From Gemmataceae bacterium (GTDB lineage: Bacteria > Planctomycetota > Planctomycetia > Gemmatales > Gemmataceae), in the NCBI GenBank assembly GCA_009692005.1, contig SHZZ01000026.1:1-50461 (forward strand): a stretch of 50,461 nucleotides of DNA, given 5' to 3'. Position 1 is the first letter of the stretch; each line of letters opens with the position of its first letter. Below are positions 25,084-32,406 of this stretch, piece by piece. Under the pieces are notes generated by a model. It worked only from the letters and a program-made list of their open reading frames with translations. It did not search any database and was not told the origin of the DNA. The position numbers and the translations under genes are program-made.

Positions 25084-27165
25084 TCAACGCCTGCGGATAA
25101 TCCACACCCCGATACCGAGGCCAATGACCGACAGCACCATCAGGCCCAGTGGCAGGATTTTCAACTTGGTCACGGTTTCCTCGCCGACATTGAAGCGATA
25201 TTCCTTGCGCTCCTGCCCCTTCGGTTTTTCCCCCAGGTCGGGCCGGTCGCGCAGCCACGACAGGCAACTGGCAAAGAGCGACATGTGGCTTTCGCCATAG
25301 CGGCCATTGATGCTTTCATTGGCAACCCAGGTGGCATCACCAATGACTACCAGGCGCGGGCGGTCTTCGCCCCCGGCCATGCCTTCGTGCCCGGGAATAC
25401 GCGATAGGGGGTCTGGTCCGCCGCGCTCGCTAACCGCCACCCCCAGCCCTGCCGGACCCTTGTACAGTTTCTGTTCCACCTTTTTTTCATCCTTGATCAT
25501 CTCGGCGATTATGGCCTGGGGGTTGGCGCCCAGATCGGCTTCAAGCCACACCGGCAGCCGCGGATCGGTCTGCAGGATTTCCTCGACTTTGAACCCGCCC
25601 GTTGCCGGGCCGTTGAGATTGGCCGCCAGTGCCCGCACAGCCCGAATGCGGTCGAACAGAAATAGCGTTGCGCCCCCACGGTGGAAGGCCTTGGCAATGG
25701 AGTTGGCGCTCTTGCGGTCAGTAATGACCGTCATGGTGGAAGGCTTTCTTTCATTGAGCGGCGTGAAGATCTCCTCGTCGCCCACCTCGACCTGGAACTC
25801 TCGCAGCAGCCCCTTGAGATTGGGCATGGGCGTCATTTGCCTTTTAGCTCCGGCTTGTTCCACCTCCACATCGAGAAGCAAAAGAAGCTTGCCTTTCTTC
25901 CCGTCCGCGCCTTTTAAATAGGCGCGCAGGGCGTCGATGGCCGGCGCCGGGGGGTCGAATTTCGGCCCGACCATTACCACCACTTCAGCCTCCGGCGGAA
26001 TCTTTTTGGTGTTGCGGTCGAGGATCAGTTTCTCCAGCTGGTAATTCCCTTTGGCCGTTTCGTCCCAGGCTGCGCCGAGTCCCGCGGGCGAGTTGGGCTT
26101 CTTGTCTTCGCTGTCGAATTCCCCGTTCCCGGTGGTGAAGTAGACGGTGGCGCGGGACTTGCCCTCGGCCAGATAGGACAGGGTTTTGATCAGTTGCCCT
26201 TCGCCGAGGAATTGGAACCCGCCGCCGCCCCCTTCAGGATTGCGGAAGTCCTGCTGTGGAACCGAGTATAGGTCCTGATACTTGATGAAATCGTAAGCCG
26301 GCTTTTCCCCCTCGCCATAGACAACCAGCAGGCCAAGCGAATCGGGAATCTGGTACTTGTTCTGCAATTCGAGCAGCTCGCGGGTGTTCAAATCGCGGGA
26401 GACCGAATCCCATTTCACCTTCTTGTTCAGCGAGCGAAAAGTCTCCAGCAGTGTTTCCGTTTCCTGGGTGATGAGGTTGTTCCCTGGCAGCAGAACATAA
26501 ACCTTAACGGGCTCTTTCAAAGCGGTCAGGAAGTTCTGGGTGCTCTCGCTGACAGTGTAGAGCCCGCTGGCGGTGTAATCGAAAGTGCGGTTGAAAAAGT
26601 CGAGCTTGCCCAGGGGGATGTAGGCGAGAATATTGGCGACCGCGAGAATCGACAGGAGCAACATGCCGGTGAGGAAAGCGTTGACGCCGTACAACAGCCT
26701 GCGCATGCCGACGCTGGTTCGTTCAAAAGCCCTTGCCAGGAGGGCGCCAAGAAACATCAGGAACAGACCGAAGAAAAGCAGCCCCGCGCACCAGAGAACC
26801 GTGCCGGGGTTTTTGCGCCATTCCGCCATCCCGCCGCCGAAGATGGAGGAATATTCCAGGAACGGGAGCGCCATGCCCAAGAGTGCGGTGAGGAAGCCAG
26901 CGCCGCCGCCAAGGAAAATGATTCCCTTGCGAAAGGCGCCGAGATCTTGGCCGCGGCCGAGGGAAAAGCCGGTGACTGCGGACAATAAGGCCAGCGCCCC
27001 GCTCCAGAAAATATAGGGCATGGCCTGGCGCCCTTGCCTCCAGGCGAGGATTCCCGCCGCCAGGGTAAAAAACCCTGCCAGAAGGAAGGGGCCGTAGTTG
27101 GTCACCGCCGGGTTTTTTCCCAGGCGGTCGATCAGGCCAGGCTCGGATTGCTTAAGCTCGCTCAT
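25084..27165 (-). CDS. GldG-like ABC auxiliary protein
   Basis: A 693-residue protein. The N-terminal ~200 residues hold about six transmembrane segments (for example FLLAGFFTLAAGILAW, GLLFFGLFLMFLGALLA, FLTGMLLLSILAVANILA). A large exterior part follows, with the GldG/ABC_transp_aux pattern FDYTASGLYTVSESTQNFLTALKEPVKVYVLLPGNN, then LNTRELLELQNKYQI, YFTTGNGE, VVVMVGPKFDPPAPAIDALRAYL and RLVVIGDATWVANESI. A last membrane segment sits at the C-terminus (ILPLGLMVLSVIGLGIGVWII). Classical GldG has fewer N-terminal segments. It starts 15 bases after the permease gene and overlaps no other gene. Proteins of this type accompany ABC exporters in Bacteroidetes gliding and in many non-gliding phyla. 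Confidence 0.9.
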   Translation of the reverse strand: MSELKQSEPGLIDRLGKNPAVTNYGPFLLAGFFTLAAGILAWRQGRQAMPYIFWSGALALLSAVTGFSLGRGQDLGAFRKGIIFLGGGAGFLTALLGMALPFLEYSSIFGGGMAEWRKNPGTVLWCAGLLFFGLFLMFLGALLARAFERTSVGMRRLLYGVNAFLTGMLLLSILAVANILAYIPLGKLDFFNRTFDYTASGLYTVSESTQNFLTALKEPVKVYVLLPGNNLITQETETLLETFRSLNKKVKWDSVSRDLNTRELLELQNKYQIPDSLGLLVVYGEGEKPAYDFIKYQDLYSVPQQDFRNPEGGGGGFQFLGEGQLIKTLSYLAEGKSRATVYFTTGNGEFDSEDKKPNSPAGLGAAWDETAKGNYQLEKLILDRNTKKIPPEAEVVVMVGPKFDPPAPAIDALRAYLKGADGKKGKLLLLLDVEVEQAGAKRQMTPMPNLKGLLREFQVEVGDEEIFTPLNERKPSTMTVITDRKSANSIAKAFHRGGATLFLFDRIRAVRALAANLNGPATGGFKVEEILQTDPRLPVWLEADLGANPQAIIAEMIKDEKKVEQKLYKGPAGLGVAVSERGGPDPLSRIPGHEGMAGGEDRPRLVVIGDATWVANESINGRYGESHMSLFASCLSWLRDRPDLGEKPKGQERKEYRFNVGEETVTKLKILPLGLMVLSVIGLGIGVWIIRRR

Positions 27166-27180
27166 GGTCGATGCACCTCG

Positions 27181-28743
27181 TTATTTCCACCGGCGCGATT
27201 CCAGCACCTTCACCGTCAGGAAAAGCCAGAAGACCGCAAAGGAGCCATGGAACAGCAAAAACTTGGGGACCAGCTTTCCTTCCAAAGTGTTGTTCCAAAC
27301 ATCAAGGAAGGACACATGCATGAGAAGCTGGTACCAGGGCCCGCCGGGATTTTGCCCGAAAATTCTCTCGCGAATGATGGCCACGATGAACAGGCTGAGC
27401 ATGCCGGCGAAGGTCAGCACCCCGCTGATAATTTGGTTTCGCGTCAGGCTGCTGAAGAACAGCCCCATGGCGATGAACCCCGCCCCGGTGAAGGACATGC
27501 CGAAAAAGAAACTCATCAGCGGGCGGTAGTCAAAGGCTGGGGCGCCGGCCAGCGGCAGAGCCAGCAAGTACAAACCGAAGGGCGCCCATACCACCAGGTA
27601 CATCGCCAGCCCGGCCAGGAATTTGCTCAGAACGATGGTCAACTCGCTTACCGGGGCAGTGAGCAAAACTTCCAGCGTTCCCGAGCGCTGTTCTTCACTC
27701 AGCAAGCGCATGGTGATGGCTGGAACGATAAAGATGATGGCGAAGACCGGGACCAGGTCGATTACATAGCCGCGCACAATCGGTTCGATGTTTCTGCCGG
27801 AGCGGGCAAGCTGGTCGATGAAGCCGATGTAACCGAGCCAGGCGGCCAGGGTAAAGCCAACCAGGACGAAATAGGCGATGGGTGAGAAGAAAATGGCGCC
27901 GAGTTCCCTCAAGGTCAGAATGGCAAGTTTGCTTTCGGAGGAAATCAGCCCGGCCGAGGCAAAATAGAGACCGCCGAGAACCATGAGCAGGAAGCCGCCC
28001 GGGACAAAGAAGTCGCCTGGGCGGGCCTTGGTGAATCCGAGTGAGTAAAGCAAAGGAGGCGCCGCCGAGCGCAGCAGGGCGTAGACAAACAGGGCCAGGC
28101 CGGCCCAAAAGAGAAGCCGTGCGGAGCGCCAGGCAAAATCATCGCTCATGCCGCGTGAGGCGAAATAGCCCAGGAGAAAGACCAGGCCAAAAAGGCCGAG
28201 AGTAAAAAAGTGATGCAGGTAGCCTGAGGCGCGCAGGGATTCCGGCCCTGCCAGGCAGCCGGTCATGCCAACGACTGCGGCCATACTACCGGCCAGCCCC
28301 AAAGCGCCCTGGGCCATGGTCCTGAGAGCCGGGTCGGTCTCTTGCCTGAGGAAGGCCAAAAGGAAAAAAAATCCCAGGAGGAAAACCGGGCAGCCGAGCC
28401 CGAACATCACGGGCCCGCCGAAAAGTGGCAGGGTAAAGGCGATTACGCCGAATACCAGCAGCAGGTAGCCAAACATCATGTAGGCGCGGCGGAACTGGGT
28501 GTCGGCATCGAAGGCGGCGTGGAAAAGCAGGCCGACCATGCCGATGGCCAGGGAAAAGGAGGCCCAGCCTGTGCCGACACTGGCCACCCGGCCAGATAAG
28601 TTTAAGGCCAGGGCCAAACCGCCGAAGATTACCAGCGCCGCCCCCAGGCTGCCGGTCACCCGCGCCAGGGTTGGCTCTGCCGCCACGATATCCGAAGGGC
28701 CTTCCCCGGGTGATAACTTGCTTGTGTCCATTGCTGGTTCCAT
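27181..28743 (-). CDS. ABC-2 type permease (GldF-like) with extra N-terminal membrane domain
   Basis: A 520-residue integral membrane protein. Residues ~270-520 form an ABC-2 permease: LRELGAIFFSPIAYFVLVGFTL, then VFAIIFIVPAITMRLLSEEQRSGTLEVLLTAPVSELTIVLSKFLAG, which is the family's signature loop. The N-terminal ~250 residues add roughly seven further hydrophobic segments (LGAALVIFGGLALALNL to FVPGGFLLMVLGGLYFASAGL) that ordinary GldF lacks. The start ATG at 28743 has GGAG eight bases upstream. It sits 15 bases after the ATPase gene and 15 before the GldG-like gene, forming the exporter core with them. Confidence 0.92.
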   Translation of the reverse strand: MEPAMDTSKLSPGEGPSDIVAAEPTLARVTGSLGAALVIFGGLALALNLSGRVASVGTGWASFSLAIGMVGLLFHAAFDADTQFRRAYMMFGYLLLVFGVIAFTLPLFGGPVMFGLGCPVFLLGFFFLLAFLRQETDPALRTMAQGALGLAGSMAAVVGMTGCLAGPESLRASGYLHHFFTLGLFGLVFLLGYFASRGMSDDFAWRSARLLFWAGLALFVYALLRSAAPPLLYSLGFTKARPGDFFVPGGFLLMVLGGLYFASAGLISSESKLAILTLRELGAIFFSPIAYFVLVGFTLAAWLGYIGFIDQLARSGRNIEPIVRGYVIDLVPVFAIIFIVPAITMRLLSEEQRSGTLEVLLTAPVSELTIVLSKFLAGLAMYLVVWAPFGLYLLALPLAGAPAFDYRPLMSFFFGMSFTGAGFIAMGLFFSSLTRNQIISGVLTFAGMLSLFIVAIIRERIFGQNPGGPWYQLLMHVSFLDVWNNTLEGKLVPKFLLFHGSFAVFWLFLTVKVLESRRWK

Positions 28744-28758
28744 TCACGGGCTCCAAAT

Positions 28759-29724
28759 TTACTCTTGGTGATGCGACGACGCCTGCTGCTCTGAGGGAAA
28801 ATCATCGCGGTTGTTGATCTCGTTCCAGCGGTCTTGCAGGTTCCTGCGCCTCTGGTCAAGTTTTCTCAGCGACCATCCCTGCGACTGCACGCGATGAAAA
28901 ACCGCTTCGCGCAAATCGGCATTGTCACCGCAGCGGATGTCGAACCCTCCGAATCCTTCCCCCAGCGGTCGGTGCGTCACCGACCGCACTCCCTCCATTG
29001 AACGGAGCTGGTTGGCGATCTGCTCTTCCGGACCGCGCGCCTCCAATTGCACCACGGAGTCTGGTTCCAACTCAGATATCTTTTTCGAGAATGCCAGATG
29101 GCCCCGCCTCAGGATCAACACCCGGCTGACGATTGCTTCCACCTCGCCCAGCAGGTGGGAAGAAAAGACAATGGTGTGGCTTTGCCCCAGTTCCCGCAGC
29201 ATCTTCAAGGTTTCCATTTTCTGTTCCGGATCGAGCCCGTCGGTCGGTTCGTCCAGGATCAGCAGGGCGGGATCGGACAGGAGAGAGTCGGCGAGTCCGA
29301 CGCGTTGGCGATAGCCCTTGGAAAGAGTGCCCAGGGGGCGGCGGCGAACCCCAAGGACCCGGCATTTTTCCAGGCACTTCTCCACTTGGGCGGTCCGGTT
29401 GGGCCGGTCGACCCCCTTCAACCTGGCCCGGTAGTTCAAATACTCTTCCACCCGCATTTCCGAATAAAGGGGGACGCTTTCCGGAAGGTAGCCGATCCGT
29501 TTGCGCACTTCCATGGAATCGTTCATGACATCGAAGCCGGCGACGCGAGCCACGCCCGAGGTGGCGGAAAGGAAAGTGGTAAGCACGCGCATGAGGGTGG
29601 TTTTTCCCGCGCCGTTATTGCCTAGCAACCCGACGATCTCGTTGTTTTCCACCTGGAATGAAACATCCCGGACCGCCAGGACTGGCCCAAAGAACTTCGT
29701 CAAGTGTTCAACTTCAATTATCAT
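28759..29724 (-). CDS. ABC transporter ATP-binding protein (GldA-like)
   Basis: A 321-residue ATPase, first gene of the ABC operon. Walker A is GNNGAGKTT, the Q-loop region is IGYLPESVPLY, the signature is LSKGYRQRV, Walker B is LLILDEPTDGLDP and the H-loop is FSSH, so all catalytic elements are present. The C-terminal extension (VVQLEARGPEEQIANQLRSM to the end) is the usual regulatory domain of CcmA/GldA-type ATPases, ending in a charged tail. It energises export by the downstream permease; the cargo is unknown. The ATG at 29724 (MIIEVEHLTK) has GGAG about 11 bases upstream. Confidence 0.95.
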   Translation of the reverse strand: MIIEVEHLTKFFGPVLAVRDVSFQVENNEIVGLLGNNGAGKTTLMRVLTTFLSATSGVARVAGFDVMNDSMEVRKRIGYLPESVPLYSEMRVEEYLNYRARLKGVDRPNRTAQVEKCLEKCRVLGVRRRPLGTLSKGYRQRVGLADSLLSDPALLILDEPTDGLDPEQKMETLKMLRELGQSHTIVFSSHLLGEVEAIVSRVLILRRGHLAFSKKISELEPDSVVQLEARGPEEQIANQLRSMEGVRSVTHRPLGEGFGGFDIRCGDNADLREAVFHRVQSQGWSLRKLDQRRRNLQDRWNEINNRDDFPSEQQASSHHQE

Positions 29725-29877
29725 GGGGGAGGGAACTCCGGTCGGGTAAGGCTAGCAGGGATGGGCCCCGCTTTCCTTTTGGCTCCTGTTCAATCAAATC
29801 TTTCCTGTAAAATATTTAAGTGGCATTGGCAGTAAGTTCAAGTCAAATCGTTTAGTTGCTCAGCCAGGGGCTCTTTC

Positions 29878-30573
29878 ATGTGCGAAAGTTACATGCGCCC
29901 ATTGAAATTAAATCTCTCGCCAGAAGAGTTCGAAAGTCTGCCGCGAAATGCCTCCTGGAGATACCGTTTTGCCGACGGCGTGGCCTGGATCGACCCGGCG
30001 CCAGTTTTCCGCCATGCCCGGTTGGACCTCAACTCGTTTAAGCCGATGCCAGCCGGGGTTTGCCCAGTTCGTGAACTAATTGAGGACGATTGGCGGAACC
30101 TGGTCCCGGTGTTTCAAAGGGCTTTTGCCCCGTTGGAGCCGTTTGCCACCTTGCCAGCCACCATGCGATTTCATGCCGCCGACCAGACTCTTTTGCAAAC
30201 TCGCGCTGGCGGGGACGGTCCGTTAATTGCCCAGGCATCGTATACGGCGCTTCTGGGAAACGAGGTGGCGGGCGCCATCCTGGTCACCTTGCTGCCCCTG
30301 GCTGACCCTGAAAGGCAGACTTCTTATTATTGGGAGTCGCCTCCGCCGGCGGACTGCATTGAGAAGAAAAAGGGACGCCCGCACCTGACCTGGGTATTCA
30401 CCGACCCTGGGTTGGGAATATCGGGGACCGGCGCCAGTTTGCTCAGTTACGCCGTGGTTGGTTTGAAAAACCTCGGGTTTAGCGATTTGTTCAGCACCTT
30501 TATCGTGGGCAACCATGTCAGCACCGCCTGGCATTGGAAGTGCGGTTTCCAACCGCTGGCGAAAAAGGAATAG
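29878..30573 (+). CDS. GNAT-family N-acetyltransferase
   Basis: A 231-residue protein. After an ~60-residue N-terminal extension, the acetyltransferase fold shows VRELIEDDWRNLVPVFQRAF, YTALLGNEVAGAILVTLLP, HLTWVFTDPGLGISGTGASLL (the G-x-G/A acetyl-CoA loop at ISGTGA) and the final LFSTFIVGNHVSTAWHWKCGFQ, with the usual N and GF of the last strands. The acceptor is unknown. The ATG at 29878 follows AGGGG by about nine bases; ATG at 29893 is possible. It is divergent from the ABC operon across about 150 bases. Confidence 0.85.
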   Translation: MCESYMRPLKLNLSPEEFESLPRNASWRYRFADGVAWIDPAPVFRHARLDLNSFKPMPAGVCPVRELIEDDWRNLVPVFQRAFAPLEPFATLPATMRFHAADQTLLQTRAGGDGPLIAQASYTALLGNEVAGAILVTLLPLADPERQTSYYWESPPPADCIEKKKGRPHLTWVFTDPGLGISGTGASLLSYAVVGLKNLGFSDLFSTFIVGNHVSTAWHWKCGFQPLAKKE

Positions 30574-30945
30574 GGCCAACCCCGGTGCGATGGACCCGCG
30601 CACCCAGAGATGCAAACCCCTCAACGACTTCGACGCCCTGGGAACGCCAGGCACCAGCCTGGCAGATTGATTGGCCGCTATTGGAGTGCGGCGATCCCAG
30701 CGAAGAACAAATCACGCTTCGGGCTAGGCCGCGCTAGCGGACTTGGGGCCTCGGACGCCATGAATTGGGTTCCCGGAGGGTGACCTTCGGCGGAATAATG
30801 GCTAAAACCCAGGGGGTCGTTCCAGGCCAATGACTTCCCCATTTTTCTCATGATTTTTATTAGCTTTTCTAGTTGCCATCATTTATATTCTAAGGTTGCC
30901 TGTCTCGTTTTCCTATTCTCCTGGTTTTTTTTGGAGGTCCCTTCC
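30574..30945. other. Intergenic region with full repeat copy and AT-rich leader
   Basis: About 370 bases. It contains the second full copy of the dispersed repeat (30640-30719), a TTGGGGCCTCGGACGCC module (about 30743) also seen near 10038, and then an AT-rich stretch (30838-30930) leading to the GGAGG at 30933-30937. The AT-rich part is the likely promoter and leader of the second DUF1559 gene; I could not fix a -35/-10 pair. Confidence 0.5.
30640..30719. repeat. Dispersed intergenic repeat, full copy B
   Basis: Aligns over its full 80 bases with 10182-10260 in the same orientation, with one single-base indel near the centre. The last 20-base block is identical in both copies and appears inverted at 16541-16560. 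Confidence 0.75.
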
Positions 30946-31947
30946 ATGCGTGTGTTTACCTTCCGTAAGGGGTTCACCCTGATTGAACTCCTGGTGGTGA
31001 TCGCCATCATTGCCATTCTCATAGGCCTGTTGCTCCCCGCCATTCAAAAGGTGAGGGAAGCGGCGGCAAAGTCTTCCTGCCAGAACAATCTCAAGCAACT
31101 GGGCCTGGCTTGCCACAATTTTGAAAACCAGTACCAGAAACTTCCTGAAGGCGCGCAGTACCCAAAGAACGTCGTCTACGACATCGCTGACGCCAACCAG
31201 AATTTCGGTCCCAACTGGGTGGTCCTGATCCTTCCCTACATCGAACAAACCGCTCTCTACAATTCGGCCAATATTGGCGACTACCGCGCGACCAATGGCA
31301 CCAGCACCGCCTGGCGGGCGGTTCGGGACAAACTGATCAAAACCATGCTTTGTCCGACGGACACCAGCCCCGGGGCTTGCACTCGCAACGGCGGCAATTG
31401 GGAACGGGGCAATTACGCCTGCAATGGCGGGCCGGTTTACTGGCACACAGGTCATGTGGGCGGCAATCCGGGCGGTTCCACCACCGGAGACTATGGCATG
31501 CCTGGCGGCTCTGTCATGACCGCCAACTTCGGCTCGAAGATGACCGGCGACATCACCGATGGCACCTCCACCACCATCATGCTGGGTGAAGTGCGCATCG
31601 GCGCCTCGGTCAATGATCGCCGCGGGTCTTGGGCCATGGCGCCGGGCAGCACGGTTTTATCCGGGGGCGCCTGGGGCGATTGCAGCGGGCCCAATGATGG
31701 CACCAGCTACAAGTATCAGTATTGCGACGACATCCAGGATGGCGTGGATGAACCCAAGGTTGGCATGGGTTCTTGGGCCTCATGCTTGAACTGGCAAGTG
31801 CAAGCGCGCAGCAAGCATCCCATGGGCGTCAATGTCGCCTTTTGCGATGCCAGCGTTCGCTTCATTCGTGAAAATGTCGATCGACGGGTTTGGTGGCTCA
31901 TGCTGGCTCGTAACGACGGCCAGGTTTACCACTATTTGGACGAATAA
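30946..31947 (+). CDS. DUF1559 prepilin-like secreted protein (second copy)
   Basis: A 333-residue DUF1559 protein. The ATG at 30946 is set by GGAGG at 30933-30937; the longer frame from 30850 lacks a site and adds an irrelevant hydrophobic stretch. The N-terminus is the pilin-like FTLIELLVVIAIIAILIG followed by LLPAIQKVREAAAKSSCQNNLKQLGLA. The body is Gly/aromatic-rich with DITDGTSTTIMLGEV, and the end has KHPMGVNVAFCDASVRFI, the family C-terminal signature. It is divergent in sequence from the copy at 7385 outside the N-terminus and these motifs. Downstream come a terminator, a lipoprotein and a heme-motif propeller protein. Confidence 0.93.
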   Translation: MRVFTFRKGFTLIELLVVIAIIAILIGLLLPAIQKVREAAAKSSCQNNLKQLGLACHNFENQYQKLPEGAQYPKNVVYDIADANQNFGPNWVVLILPYIEQTALYNSANIGDYRATNGTSTAWRAVRDKLIKTMLCPTDTSPGACTRNGGNWERGNYACNGGPVYWHTGHVGGNPGGSTTGDYGMPGGSVMTANFGSKMTGDITDGTSTTIMLGEVRIGASVNDRRGSWAMAPGSTVLSGGAWGDCSGPNDGTSYKYQYCDDIQDGVDEPKVGMGSWASCLNWQVQARSKHPMGVNVAFCDASVRFIRENVDRRVWWLMLARNDGQVYHYLDE

Positions 31948-31966
31948 CCCTGGCGGTTTCAACCTT

Positions 31967-31999
31967 GGGGCGGATTACTTCCGCCCCTTTCTTTCATTT
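31967..31999 (+). terminator. Intercistronic intrinsic terminator after second DUF1559 gene
   Basis: GGGGCGGA (31967-31974) pairs perfectly with TCCGCCCC (31980-31987) around a TTACT loop, and TTTCTTTCATTT follows. It lies 20 bases after the DUF1559 stop and ends just before the ribosome binding site of the lipoprotein gene at 32017, so it would lower expression of the genes downstream. Confidence 0.75.
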
Positions 32000-32016
32000 C
32001 CTGGGAGATTGGCTTT

Positions 32017-32406
32017 ATGAAGAAGACCTTGGCGGCCTGTTGCTTTTCCGGGTTGATGGTTTTTGCTTTTGGTTGCGGCGGGGGCGGAACCAAGTACAAC
32101 CCCATTTCCATGAAGCTCACCCAGGGCGGCAGCGCTTACAGCGTCCCGGCCGGGGAGAAAATTAGTGTGGAGGTGGTCGGCGCCGGCGGAGGCAAAGGCG
32201 CGGGCAACGGCGAGTTGCAATCCGATGGCAAGTACCTGGTCGGCAAGGGAAATGGCATTCCTCCAGGCAAGTACGATGTCTTCATAACCAAGTATTCCGA
32301 TAAAGCGGACACCAAAAAAGGCCCCCCTACCCGGACAAAGTTGAAGGATTCGATTGATGTAACCGGCGCGGACAAGCAAGAGTTTACCGTGGACATTGGC
32401 AAGTGA
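32017..32406 (+). CDS. Small lipoprotein downstream of DUF1559 gene
   Basis: A 129-residue lipoprotein. The signal peptide MKKTLAACCFSGLMVFAFGC ends in a lipobox with Cys20, followed by a Gly-run. The mature domain looks like a small beta-sandwich (YSVPAGEKISVEVVGAG, GIPPGKYDVFITKY, SIDVTGADKQEFTVDIG), similar to planctomycete carboxypeptidase-regulatory-like lipoproteins that sit behind DUF1559 genes. GGGAG lies upstream of the ATG. Its TGA overlaps the GTG start of the next gene by four bases (GTGA), which suggests translational coupling. Confidence 0.88.
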   Translation: MKKTLAACCFSGLMVFAFGCGGGGTKYNPISMKLTQGGSAYSVPAGEKISVEVVGAGGGKGAGNGELQSDGKYLVGKGNGIPPGKYDVFITKYSDKADTKKGPPTRTKLKDSIDVTGADKQEFTVDIGK

